64,000 nt of DNA, taken from the NCBI GenBank assembly GCA_036768485.1, contig JAVLUZ010000154.1, positions 511,308-575,307 of the forward strand, given 5' to 3'. This document shows, piece after piece, positions 10,833 to 22,966 of this stretch (position 1 is the first letter of the stretch; every line of letters begins with the position of its first letter). A program made the translations under genes and the position numbers. Under the pieces are notes generated by a model that was given only the letters and a program-made list of their open reading frames with translations, was not told the origin of the DNA and searched no databases. Source of the stretch: Mermis nigrescens. Taxonomy: Eukaryota > Nematoda > Enoplea > Mermithida > Mermithidae.

Positions 10833-12228
10833 GCATAAGGTTATTGTTTATTCAAAACGTTGTGCAAACAGAAAGGTCAGCTATTGAACAATGTGCAATG
10901 CTCGGTACCTAAACATGTTACGGTCTGAGTCTTCCTCCTGGTATGGTTGGGGTACGTACTATGCTTGGGAGAGAGATTGCTATTAGGTTCGACGTCTAAA
11001 GGTTAAAATGTGGTAAGTACCGAGAATATTCCAACACACGTTTTACTCAAGACACAAAAAAGCTAACTCAAGAGATGACCGCCAACAAGCTAAAACAACG
11101 TACTTAAATACCAAGCAGGCGACGTGCCACCAGGCAACAAACGAAAATGCTATTTTAGGCAACAAACGAAATTCACTCAGATCACTTTTGTCGATTCCTC
11201 CACGTATTTCGCTTTTTGCCTCACATCTTTGACGGCTGCCTTGAGTCACGTATTTTGTTTTCCACCATCAAATGCACATCGACCCTAAGTGCACAATTCA
11301 TTAATGTTCGACGGCTTGCGCAGCTAATCGGCGTCATTGCTGTCATCAGTCCCTTGGCCATCCTGACAAACTGTATGCAGGATGCATAAAGCCTTGCATT
11401 CTTACAAAACAGAAAAATACTTACCCTTGCAGACAATCGTTCCTGGGTTTGTTGTTGTCCTTGATCTCCTTTGACATCTTCCTATTCCTGCCAATAGTAG
11501 GTGATAATTTAAATGATAAGAAAGCAGCGCTCATTCTGTTTGACTAGATGAAGCTCTCTCAGCCAGCTGCTTACACAGCTGCCCAGCCTGCAGGACGAGG
11601 ACCCGGAGCTTCAGCACAGGCCATTTTCTTTCATTTTTTTAGATTTTTTTAAATATTTTTTTCATTTTTTTCTTCTTTTAAATTTTTTCTTTTTTTTTCA
11701 ATTTTTTTCTTTTTTCTCTTTTCCTTTTTTCCAGTTAATTAGCATGCCTATAGACTACAACTGTCTATGCCGCTCTTGATACACTTTATTTGCGTATCAG
11801 CAATATTTCCCATTGATAGGGACCAAATAGTGTGGCATTCTGGCCGAATATTTTGCTACATTTCGACATACAAAGATGTTTCAAAATGTGCAAAAGCTTT
11901 AGCAAAATACCAGAAGCTGTGCTGTTTGCTTCTCCCTGTCAACTCGCGTTGTGTGTTGAATTGTGCAGCAGCCACTCTCCACTGACTCTTGTAGGAGTCA
12001 GTGAAGTGGTTCCAAAAAGAAATAGTGAGCCAATGAAGTTGGTAGTTGTCGTATGGAGATGACGAAATACAGGCCAAGTCGGAGCAAAAGCTGATAAATG
12101 TTGCTTGAGCAGAACACATTTTTGCAAAGGAAAATGAATGAATGCGTTTTGGGGGAGCAGTCAGGGATGCTTATACTTTTTTCAAAAGCAGCTGAAAATC
12201 TTTACACTAATGTGCTAAAAAGATTTCT
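10833..12228. other. Polinton-like element, right interior without recognisable gene
   Basis: No gene is recognised between the TBP-like gene and the tandem repeats. A minus-strand ATG at 11477 (MSKEIKDNNK) runs to a good GTAAGT donor at 11424, but no partner exon was found. 11630-11735 is a T-rich tract. The rest shows only short ORFs without familiar motifs. Confidence 0.4.
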
Positions 12229-12860
12229 ATATAATTTTTCTTTTGTATCTTTCTGAACAATGAAAAGTAACTTGAGTTGGACCTATTTTTGTAATGTTTT
12301 GCTCTTCTCTGAATAATGAAAAAGTAGCTTGAGTTGGATCTGTTTTTGTAATGTTTTGCTTTTCTCTGAATAATGAAAACTTAGTTTGAGTCGAAAGCTG
12401 CAGTTAAAAATAAATTTCTATAATATTTCTTCTTTTGTACTTTTCTGAATAATGAAAACTTAGCTTGAGTTGGACCTATTTTTGTAATATTTTGCTTTTC
12501 TCTGAATAATGGAAACCTAACTTGAGTCGACAGCTGCAGTTCAAAATAAATTTCTACAAAATTTTTCTTTTGTACCTTTCTGAACAGTGAATATGTAGCT
12601 AGAGTCAACAGCTGCAGTTTAAAATAAATTTCTACGATACATTTTTCTTTTGTGCCTTTCTGAATAATGAAAACTTAGCTTGAGTTGGACCTATTCTTGT
12701 AGTAAAGGGTCAATAGCTAGATGCCAGCAACCTTTTAAATTTCAATAACATTTTGCATGGAAACCTAGCTTGAGTCGACAGCTGCAGTTCAAAATAAATT
12801 TCTACAAAATTTTTCTCTTGTACCTTTCTGAACAGTGAAAACATAGCTAGAGTCAACAGG
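12229..12860. repeat. Tandem repeat array, unit about 60-125 bp
   Basis: Diverged units combine TTTCTGAATAATGAAAACTTAGCTTGAGTTGGACCT with CGACAGCTGCAGTTCAAAATAAATTTCTACAAAATTTTTC. They recur at about 12255, 12315, 12370, 12450, 12505, 12590, 12665 and 12760. The array lies just inside the right TIR of the Polinton-like element. Confidence 0.85.
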
Positions 12861-12940
12861 GCAAATAGTTTATTGCTCTAATAAAACTGTGTTATAGTAT
12901 GTGTGTATATGCCGCCTAGTGATTACACAGTTCAATGTTG

Positions 12941-13274
12941 TTATCTTTATTCTGATGGCCTTACTGAAATTGGGGCACACTGTACCAGATGGGCTCATAT
13001 GACCTAGGGAGAAATTTCGCGTTCTGCGCCCGCATAGGGCCCTAATTCGGTGCTATGCGCCAATGCTTTAGGGATAGCCCTCTCAAGTTTGGCATTTCGC
13101 GCTTTTGCTTCAGGGAGTATGCCGCCCGAGTTTGGTGCTTTGTGCCTATACTTCCGTGCTTTATTGTGTAGTATTATGACCCAAACTTCAGCGCTTAGCG
13201 CCTCATGGAGTCTCTATGCTTAAGCTTGTGCTATGCTTAAGCATTGTAGAACCAGAAGGTCCAGGAGTACTACT
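12941..13274 (-). repeat. Right terminal inverted repeat of the Polinton-like element
   Basis: Inverted partner of 6890-7180, with about 40 extra bp near 13045-13090. Shared blocks include the CTGATGG..TTACTGAAATTGG end, the GGGCTCATATGACCTAGGGAG block and the AGGAGTACTACT terminus. Confidence 0.88.
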
Positions 13275-13280
13275 AAGGTC

Positions 13281-14999
13281 AACTACCTAATCCTTGTTTC
13301 CAACAACTAGAAAAACTAGCCCTTTCCACGGCCGGCTATATGCATATGGGGGGATACAATCGATTTGCTCTGTTAATGCTTTGAAGGAAACAGTACCAGA
13401 ATCCGCTGTGAAATGCAAAGTTTTTCCCACTGTGAACCCTGCCTTTTGTGCCCTTAAACAGCTTAGCTGATGTTTCATCAAATGCGTTCTCATATTTGCA
13501 CACTACAGTACTCTGAAGTTGACTGAACAATTGAAATCTTGTGATCCAATCAGCCTCAAACCCACACGCACCACCGATTGAAACCACAATCAAACATGCC
13601 AAAGGAATCATACTGACACTCTGATAAACTTTTCAAAACTTGTTTCGAATTTATCATTGGATAATACGCCGCAACTTTGCAATAGCATAGAACCAAAAAT
13701 TTAATCTGGGAGAAATACTCTGGAACAGGAGCTTGCAAGGCACCATAGGCGGGTGCATGCTTGAGTACATTTCCTTATGGGCAACATTGATCAGGTATTC
13801 CACTTGAACAGAAGCTAGTCCAAGTCCCCCATCAGATGACTCGAAGTACAACCGGGCTTTCATGCTCTTGCTAAATCGAACCTGCTCATCCTTGAGCACT
13901 CAATGTACTTTCTTGTTGAGATTTTTAGCCCACTTAACATTGCTGCTGAATTTTCTGGAGTAGATACTGTTTGCGAACAAGTATCGGGCAATGGGGAGTA
14001 CTTTACTATTGTACAGTTTTATCTCTTGCCTAACAGTCAATCCACTTGAGAAAATGACCATAGAGAGCTTAAGAACCCTCTCTTTGAGCTTTTCCTGGTT
14101 GCATACCTTGTTGTAGGACAGATGTTGCTGTATTCCCAGATACATGTACGACTAGTTAGCTCCCAGTGTTGGAACCAGATCAACTCAAACTGGGGTGATT
14201 GTGGCCATGGCAGCCGTCTTTTTGACGTTAATACTCATGCCTAAGGCTTGCGTAAACGCTCGGGTAGCGTTGAAGAGTGCTTTCAGCTCCTTAGGGGGTA
14301 TGGGCATATAGTTTCAGCTCATCCATGTAAAGTGGTGATTAAATGTCAAACTAACATCTCTAGCCCTCCTGGTATATGCTGGACACATCGCCTTGCTATT
14401 CAGATGGAATGACAAGGGGCTTACCACCAGGACAAACAGTGAAGGGCTGAGTGAATCGTCTTGCAGGATGCCCTGAAGAATTCTATATCTCCGACCCTTT
14501 CAGGTACCAATCACAATGTGGGTGTTCCACTTCTTGATGAGATTTATAAGGGTAGATTGTAAGCCTGCATGGAGTTGCAATTTCCCCAGTACAAACTGTA
14601 CTATTGAGTGGGGGATCGAATCATACGCTTTGGCATAATCTATCCACGCCACTTGCAGACTACAACCCTGCTGAATTTTTGAGTCTAGAGACATGGCACT
14701 ATCAAGCATTAGTGCCGTCATCGTGTTCCAGTCCCCCTTGACTGGTACCCGCTGTTCTTTCGGGCAGGCTGGCGTACCTACCGTCCTCTCATCAAGCCAA
14801 GACGCAATAGCACCCATTAAGATCTTATCTTATAAATAAGAACGGTCCCGCCTTCACAAAACCAAGGGGGACATCAGCACCCTGGTCTACCACATTCGTG
14901 AGAATGTGCATAAGCCACTCACTTACACTTGGGAGCTTCCAGTATGCTGCAGATATACAAGCATAAGCTTCTGATTCAGGCGGCTTAATCATAACTGAA
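13281..14999 (-). pseudogene. Non-LTR retrotransposon reverse transcriptase, RT palm and thumb part
   Basis: Degenerate minus-strand RT. Upstream (about 14999-14830) are YWKLPSVSEW and a G..VP..F stretch typical of the start of the RT domain. At 14500-14817 is motif A, AWIDYAKAYDSIPHS, of the AWIDYxKAxDSxPH type. Motif C at about 14303-14331 reads YMDELKLYA where YMDDLKLYA is expected, so the second catalytic aspartate is replaced. Thumb-like YLGIQQ, VLPIARY and GGLGL follow at 14145-13800. Stops and frameshifts abound. The ORF continues in the same frame across the Polinton insertion at 6883. No 5' part is visible beyond about 15.0 kb, so the copy is 5'-truncated or decayed. Confidence 0.88.
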
Positions 15000-16261
15000 T
15001 ACTCCTTTAATCATCCTAATGTAAGTGAGACATCAAGAAACGTATTATTAAAATGATTTGAGACGACCACGACACTGAACAGAATAAAAGATTTACATTG
15101 AAGTCATAAAATATATTTTTTAGTAAAAAAGCTTAGAGTCGGTGTTGCTGTATTATACTAAACAAACGCAATCACACTCTGATATTTCATAACCCTAATT
15201 CGAGGCTAGCAAACTTTCATTTGAACTTCAATAAATTTTCAAGAAACTATCGTTCAAAATGAAATATTGAAGATTTAGACGATTTTAAACCTCGTTTAAA
15301 AAAATGTGTAAAGTGTAGGCAGGCTAAGCAAATAACTTTTTTCGACACTGCAACCATACATGTAACAGGGGGAACCCCTCACCCAAAGTCGGACACGCCC
15401 TCCCATCCAGTCGTTTTTAGGCGTTTTTTGGCCAAAAATTGCAAGACATTAACCCCCCCCCAATTTCGAGCCGTTACATAAATGCGTGCAAAATGCTTAT
15501 TTTTAAACCCCGCATAGTAACCTGAATCAATCAACAGGATTAGTCGCTTTTAAGATACATAAAAACATGATCATACAGGTCGGGGTCTTCACTATAGGCG
15601 GAAGTAATCCAAACTCTGGGGGTCCGATGGGAGCAAAAGCCAAAAATTAGCACCAAAAATTCAATTTTGGAACTCTATCGATGTTAGGGAGTCTGCTGGT
15701 TTCTCCAAGAGGCATAGGCGGATTTAAGAGGGGCAGGAGGTGATCGTCCCCCCATTGGCCCGAAATAATTGACGGGACGAAGAACGTATAGGTATATAAT
15801 TTGCGATAATTTTTGGCCGTCAGTGATCATGATTCCTCGAATTTTATCGGCGCTTCGCACCAGATAATATGTAGATATGTACCTCTTACTCTGACACTCA
15901 TTTACTTTCTTGGCGGTCCGAAAGTCAAATTTTTGCTCAGGAAATATAGGTTTTGAACGATTTCAAGCGCAGAAACGGCTTTTTAAGCCTTGTTTTCCTC
16001 TATTTTCAAGCATAGCTTTTAAAAATTGATTTACGCTAAAATAAACGATATCTAATGATTTTTTCGAGCAAAATCGTCGAGAATTTAAATTTTCTCGGGA
16101 AAATGTTGCAACAAAGAGATTTTAAATAAAAAAGGCGACGCAAAACGTCGAAAAAACGCTTTCTCGCGAGTGAAGGGCAAATTTTTGTATATACCTATTC
16201 TCGACTGTTTTTGTAAACTTGGGAACAACCCCCTTAGGGAAATATCCACCACTATTAGGGG
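15000..16261. other. Gene-free stretch with repeat J copy 2 and a family F fragment
   Basis: 15361-15476 is a family F fragment (ATGTAACAGGGGGAACCCCTCACC...TTTCGAGCCGTTACA). 15708-16205 is repeat J copy 2. No exon was recognised. Confidence 0.5.
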
Positions 16262-16269
16262 GTCCAGAC

Positions 16270-16698
16270 CATACATGATTTGTGGGGTTCTCCCACCCCA
16301 AATTTTCAAACCTCCCCCGCGCAAAAAATTTTTTTACTCCTCCCCCAGAATTGGCAAATTTTTATGAAAGTTCCCAAAAATTTTCTGAAAATTTGTGAAA
16401 AAGATGCTTTTTCAAGCGTTTTTAGCTATCTATTTGCTCATCAGTGCCAAATTTTCGGCGCTTCGCACCATTATACTCATGTTTTGACTATATTTTGTTC
16501 GCTTTGTTCCTGACTTTTCAAAATTTTTTCCCAGAAATTTTTGTTATGTTTTTATGCTCTAGAAAGATAGAGCGTCGTCAGAAACGCTGAAAAATGATGT
16601 TTTTGACGCGTACCAAACAATCTTAGACCCAAAACAGGCACTTTATAATTTCAACCCCCTTTCTCCAGAATTCCCATGCTGTGCAGTGTGCATATATG
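16270..16698. mobile_element. hAT-type MITE family B, 429 bp
   Basis: TIR CATACATG / CATATATG, flanked by GTCCAGAC at 16262-16269 and 16699-16706 (8 of 8). Contains CGGCGCTTCGCACC, a variant of the hairpin motif. Confidence 0.92.
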
Positions 16699-17214
16699 GT
16701 CCAGACTCCGCACGCCCTAGTTTTATTCTGACCAGGATTTTTATTTGTGAAAAAAACCGCAGAGAATGTGTCGTTTCCAGCGTTTTTAAACTCAAACGTA
16801 TCGAAATTTCGGCACTTCGCACAATACGCTAATTTTTTTGACTATGTTTTGCTCAATTTATTCGCTTATTTCGATGATTTTCGAAATTGTTTTATGTTTC
16901 TATGTTCTAGAAATAAGGAGCATCATCTGGAAAGTCAGAAAAGTCGATTTTGACGCATAATCCTCCTTTTTGCGTCCAAAAAAGCACATTATTTTTTGGT
17001 TCCATCCACCCAGCCATCAGAATTTTAATGCTGCGCTTATCAAACCCAAGTACGGTTGAGGAGACATTGATGGGCAGCAGCCAAATTCTGGGGGTCCGAT
17101 AGAACCAAATTGCCAAAAAAGCCCCTAAAATTAAATTCTGCTGGGGATGTCACCTTGATTTTGAGGGAGGGGATCAAGATAACGCAGACCCCCTCTCCCA
17201 CGAGGGGTCGGATC

Positions 17215-17486
17215 CATATGTGGGCGGCATCAGAATTCTGGGGGTGCAAGATTTTTGATAGGTCAAAGAATGGCCTTAAAAATGGTGGTATGGCGAAAAA
17301 ACACCATTTTTCAACGTTTTTATCAAGCACTATCCATTGGAATCAGAAAATTGCGAGAAAAAAAAACAAAAAAAAATTTTCAAAAATTGAATTGTGGGGG
17401 AAGTACATATTTTGTTTCTAGAGGAGGGGGCGGGTATTTTTATTTCTCGGGGGTTGCATACCCCCAACCCCCCACGCACAGGTGTG
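17215..17486 (-). mobile_element. hAT-type MITE family A, in the EBAG9-like 3'UTR
   Basis: CATATGTGGGC...GCACAGGTGTG, flanked by GTCGGATC at 17207-17214 and 17487-17494 (8 of 8). Its duplication starts 24 nt past the EBAG9-like stop codon. Confidence 0.93.
17439..17444 (-). terminator. Candidate poly(A) signal of the EBAG9-like gene, inside a MITE
   Basis: TTTATT on the plus strand is AATAAA on the gene strand, 74 nt past the stop codon and within MITE copy 17215-17486. No host-derived AATAAA lies between the stop and the MITE. Confidence 0.4.
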
Positions 17487-17517
17487 GTCGGATCTCCCAC
17501 CTGTTTTTACATTCAAA

Positions 17518-20500
17518 TTATAAAGGTGGGGCTATGACAGTCGTCGTCCTATGCATAGAGTATTTATCAGCTTTCATCTGTTGATGCCTCTGCAACCTCT
17601 CTAATCGTTCTCGGTGCTTCAATTCCCTCAGGGCATTATCAACATCGGGATTATCGTGGTCGAAGTCCCACGACGAGTCGCCTCCGGCGCCCTCAACTCC
17701 CTGAACCAACCCCGACGCTTCGTCCATTTCGCCGAGCTCAACGCGATTACGCTTAAAAAAATTGAAAAAATATTCCAAAACGAGAGGCAGCGAAGTAAAA
17801 TCAATTAAATAAATAATATTCAGTAAATTCAAATTTAATTTAAAATTATAATTAAATTTAAATCTCGAATAAATATGAATAAATGATTTTTTGAATAAGT
17901 ACGCACATGTTCGGTTAGCTCGAATAAGAATGACTGATTAGATTTCATTTATCAAAAAATAATAAAAAGAGTAATAATCCTATCAATTAAAAAGCTAACA
18001 ATAAACTGACCAGGTACGATTTAACTAGGTAAAATAAATCTGCAAGTGAATAGGTGAAAGGATAGATAGAGATAAATAAAACGTAACAGAAAATCAGCAC
18101 TACAAAAATCAAAACACAAATACATCGGAACAAAACGACGACTATGCATATTTTTCGAAAAAAATCCAAAATACGATAGCTTGAAATTCCTAAAACTAAA
18201 GCAAAACATAGAAAGTAAATTGTAAAAAATAAATATCCGAAATTTCGAGTTTCCAATAGAGCAATGTTGCAAATTGATTCGTGCGAATTAAATTTGAATG
18301 AACAGGCACGCAGCTCTGGGGGAATGGGGGGTCAGGACCAAGGAACGACTGGGCGCTCGGTCCCGGTCCCGGCCGGGCCTAGCAGGCCCGGTCCCGGTCC
18401 CCCACAAATCGGCCGGGCCTGGGCCGGGCCTTGTAGATTATGCAAGGCACTTAACTTACCTAACTGAGAGAAGCGTGTAATGCTGTACATGCGTACATAA
18501 TCTGAACCTTTGTAGCACGTGAATCAGTAGGCATTGTCTTTGTATCAATTTTGCACTTAATTTGAACTAATACAAATCGTAATATTCGTGTGTCACCAGC
18601 TTAAGCTCGATCTCATTCATATATCGACACGTGAACCTTATGTTATGCATTTATGCGCATTAAAATCGTGCATAAAATAGAATTTTTTTAAATACCGATA
18701 TATCGACTTTTCCGCACATTATGGAAATGATTTGTGTATTCGAAAAACCATAGCATTATAGTCGTTATATTTACTACTTGACTATGCTTATGCGCGATTA
18801 GATTGTGCAACCCTTACAATTCAACATAAAGACACATTGGTATGAATATTAATTTATGCAAAAAGTGTAAAGATTTATTTTGTTGTCTACGTGACAGTGA
18901 GCTAATAATAAAGTGGTCGCCATGAAAGATGACGCGCCATCACCCTCAGAACTATAATGGATGGTGCGTCGCGAGCGCCGCGTTACGTCCATCATGCGCC
19001 ATCATCCCTTTTTTTCTATTCACCGCCATTAACCTCCATCATCCCGTTAATCTGGCGATGCGGATGGCGCAATTAGCTATTAATAGCGCCAACAAGAAAG
19101 CGCGCACGTGAATGCTGGCGCGCTTCCTTCTTGTTGGTGCTATTAATAGCTAAATTGCGCCGTCCGCATCGCCAGATTAACGGGATGATGGAGGTTAATG
19201 GCGCTGAATAGAAAAAGAGATGATGGCGCATGATGGACGTAACGCGGCGCTCGCGACGCACCATCCATTATAATTCTGAGGGTGATGGCACGTCATCTTT
19301 CATGGCGACCACTATAGCTTGCTCAAGAGAAGTCAAGCCTTTTCTTAAAAAATTCTGTCGAAGAAAAAGCACTTTTGTCGGCAACCTGTGTACCTGTGAC
19401 TATTCCTTTGTAGCCTTAGCTTTTTTATTCTACTTAAGCAAAAATTTACTCGAAAACTCGTCCTCTTATTTAAGCGACTAAATACAATCTTAGATTATTC
19501 CACTCAAATGATAAGCCACTATTTTGTGAATGCGTGTTCTTGTTGCTAAGATCGATGTCTTATGGAATTAACTTCTTGTTTAAATCAATTATGTCCACCC
19601 CACTATATTTTTGCTGGTTTTGCGTACCGTATGCAGCACTGCTTCCTGACAGTGTTTTTTTGTACTCGGCAAAGATTTTTCGTGATGTACAAAGACTTTT
19701 CGGGGCCGTCTTTGTAGATATACAAAGATTTTTGGGAAGACAAAAATTGCAAAAAAGGTCTTAAATTTGCAAAACTTTTCGGCGCTTTGCGCCGGAATGA
19801 GTAATTGTGTGTTTTATATATCTTTATAACGGCAGAAATTGCATTTCAAAAGAAAAAATTTCAATTTTTTCAGCGCTTTACGCCGTTTTAAAACGATTCT
19901 TAGTGATTAGAACCTTTAGAGACCCAGAAATAAGCTAAAATATGTACACTACCAAAGATTGAAAACCCTGTTTTACGACACTAAAATCGCTATTGTACTA
20001 TATTATAGTACACAAAAAGTTGCATGTACAAAATGTACAAACACTTTTGGGGACCATCTTTGTACATGTACAAACGGACCTTGTACAAAAAAACACTGCT
20101 TCCTGATAATCTTGACAAATTGTTGTTCTTAAAATATGGTTTACATGCTATTGGTTACAAAGCGTTCAATTTAGGATTCTGATTATGTCTCTGAATAAAG
20201 GTTTTCTGATGCCTCAGTGTGCAAATGTATATATCAATTTATGCCAACATAATGCAAGGCCTACCTACATATTACTTATATAGCAAGGCCCGGTGCCGGT
20301 CCGGCTTCAAAAGCCCAGTCCGGTCCCGGTCCCGGCCAAATTATGGGCACGGTCATTCGCTGGTACGGACCCCCCAAATTCAGAAAAATCAGAAAAATAT
20401 GACTTTTTAAAGATTAATTTGTGCTATTTATTTTTGGCCTTTTTGGCCTTAGTCCCTTCCAAAATTGGTGTTGGTCCCCCCAAGATAGGACGGCCAGCTA

Positions 20501-22873
20501 CGTGACCCTGAATGAAAAACTAGAGTTTCGCAAGTACATTTCTTTGCGAAACTTTTTTTCGTTCATTTCAACGTAAATTTTCCAAGTACAATCGAACTAG
20601 GATAATGCACACCCCCATACATGTAACGGCTCGAAATTTGGAGTCCCGGCCATTTTTAGGCGGGGGGGGGTAGATGATCTCCAATGTTTGGTCAAAAACG
20701 GCCAGGGCTATAGGCGGGATGGGGGGACGCCCGACTTTAGGTAGGGCATCCCCAACCCCTGTTACATGTAGGCAGGCACATCCCCTAGCGACTAAGGCTA
20801 AAGGTGTGCATTAACCGAGAGTGTGCATTATGCGTGTGCATATGCACACTGCGATATATGCAACGGCCCAGTCGGCAGGTGCGCATTATCCGGGAAAATG
20901 AATTGTCCAGGCTTTGCATTATCGGAGTTCGACTGTACTTCGACTGATATTAGCAAATTCTCCTACGTTGTAAGAATTATGCAAATATTACGAAATATTT
21001 CCTATCTTTCCTCGAACTTTTACACAAAAATTCGCAACTATTTTGCATATTATTTTAGTACATCACAAAGCATTTGTAAAGATAGCAAAGTCATGAAAAC
21101 TGCTTAAATTGACTAAACGTAAATCGACAAAACATATATACGTGCACAAGGTCAGGGTCGGCAGGGGGGTGAAATCCTAGAAATCCAAAACAGTAAATTT
21201 AACGTTCACGATTTTTTTAGCTGTTTTCACGATCAAAATGGTAAAAATATAGCCTTTTAAACGTTTTTCGTGATATCGCATTTTATAAGCATCTTTAGTC
21301 CATTTTGACTGCATTATATCACTTTTAATACTAAAAAATGCACAAATTTATCAATTTTGGGCGCTTTTTGAGTGAAAAGTGCTTAAAAGTGCTAATCTGG
21401 CGCGGAGCGCTGGAAAAACTTTGACGTTTTTACTGCTTTTGACCCCCTTAAAAATTATGCAAAAAACGTCCCATCAGATCAAAATAGCCGGACAGTACCT
21501 GTCCGGCTGACAGGCATGTAGCTAGCCGTCCTATTTTGGGAGGACCAGCACCAATTTTGGGTGGACTAAGCCCAAAAATGCCAAAAATAGCACAAAATAA
21601 GGATTAAAAAGTCCTGTTTTATTTTTCTGAATTTTGGGGGGGTCCGAACCCCCATTCCCCCCAGAGATACGTGCCTGCCGGCTGACCCTTCACGGGGAAC
21701 CCTATGTGCATGTATTATCCATGCGTATTTGTCATTTTGGACCAAAAACAAATATCACTAACGGTTGGCTACACATAGGCAAAAAGGGACGAGAAATCTC
21801 AAACCAGAAGTCGTTCGTCGCCATACATGCAATAAGGGGTGAGGCTGGAACATCCCTCCCAACCAACCTTAGCAGTCCTCGCACCCTAGAAGTCAGAATA
21901 TTTTTGACCCACAATTTTAGGCGAATACTTGCGTTTTTTTGTCCATTTTTAGCTGTCTTTTTCGTCATTTTTGGCCAAAAATTGGAGTCATTTAGCCCCC
22001 CCCTATGAATGGCCAAGGGCCCCCAACCTAAAATTTCGAGCCGTTACATGAATGGTCGTAAGCTTGGGTTTTTATGTGCTTTTTTGCTACTTTTCGGCCA
22101 AAAATAGAAGGTCACGAAAAATTTCGAGCCCCTACATATATGTACAGTTGGTTATCATCTACATATTCTTTACACTTGACAACTTCGAACTTCAGTATAT
22201 ATAAATAATTTAATAATAATTGATAACAAAATTACTTATTTGACTAATTATGGATTATCATAATTACTCTGATAACCCGATATTCTAACACGTATACGCT
22301 ATTAATGAAGCATCGTGCTTACGGTTCGACGCATAGCAATTTAATGTGCATCAAGCATGCTCACCATACTGTAGATTTCGTCGTTTCTGACTGCAAACAG
22401 TTCCCGCCTCGGCGCAACATCTACATTCGCTTCGTTTTGAGGTTTTATGAGTATCTAAAACGCATATATACATATAACTACAAAAGTGAATAAAAAAATC
22501 GTTCAAAAAACTAAGCAAAATCCGTTTTTTATGTAAGTATTTTCTAAACTTTATTTTTTAGTTTCTCCCTAAAATTTAAAATAATATATTGCAAAAACAG
22601 AAAACAGCCAAGCGAGCTATCTACGGAACAATATACATAAAAAATGGATTATCTGGCCCAGACAAGCTACTGCTCAAAATTTTGAGAAGGGAAGTCGGCC
22701 ATGCTCGAGCAAAAAAACCTAAAAACGACCTAAAAACGCAATGCAATCATTCGTCAAAAATGGATGGTAAAAAATCACGTATTTAAGAACTTGAAATTTT
22801 TTAAAAATTAAATTCTAAATTTTAATTTGTGAGTATATTTTTGATAGACTAAGTTATTGAATAAAGTTAAAAT

Positions 22874-22966
<93 letters not shown>

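Larger units (their letters stand above)
6890..13274. mobile_element. Polinton/Maverick-like element with long TIRs and 6-bp TSD
   Basis: Both ends are visible. AGTAGTACTCCTGGACC opens the element at 6890 and its reverse complement closes it at 13274. The flanks are AAGGTT (6884-6889) and AAGGTC (13275-13280), a 6-bp duplication with one mismatch. Polintons are known for AG...CT termini, TIRs of hundreds of bp and 6-bp duplications. Internal genes are an acidic ORF (minus, 7392-8060), a penton-like minor capsid remnant and a TBP-like gene (both plus). No DNA polymerase B, integrase, ATPase, protease or major capsid gene was recognised. Without the later MITE insertions it would be about 5 kb, far below the usual 15-20 kb. 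It is therefore a deleted derivative or a distinct small lineage. The host retrotransposon ORF reads through the empty site. Confidence 0.82.

Noticed and set aside
18929..19264. Overlapping ORFs on both strands
   Set aside because: They arise from the 400-bp palindrome and show no domain.
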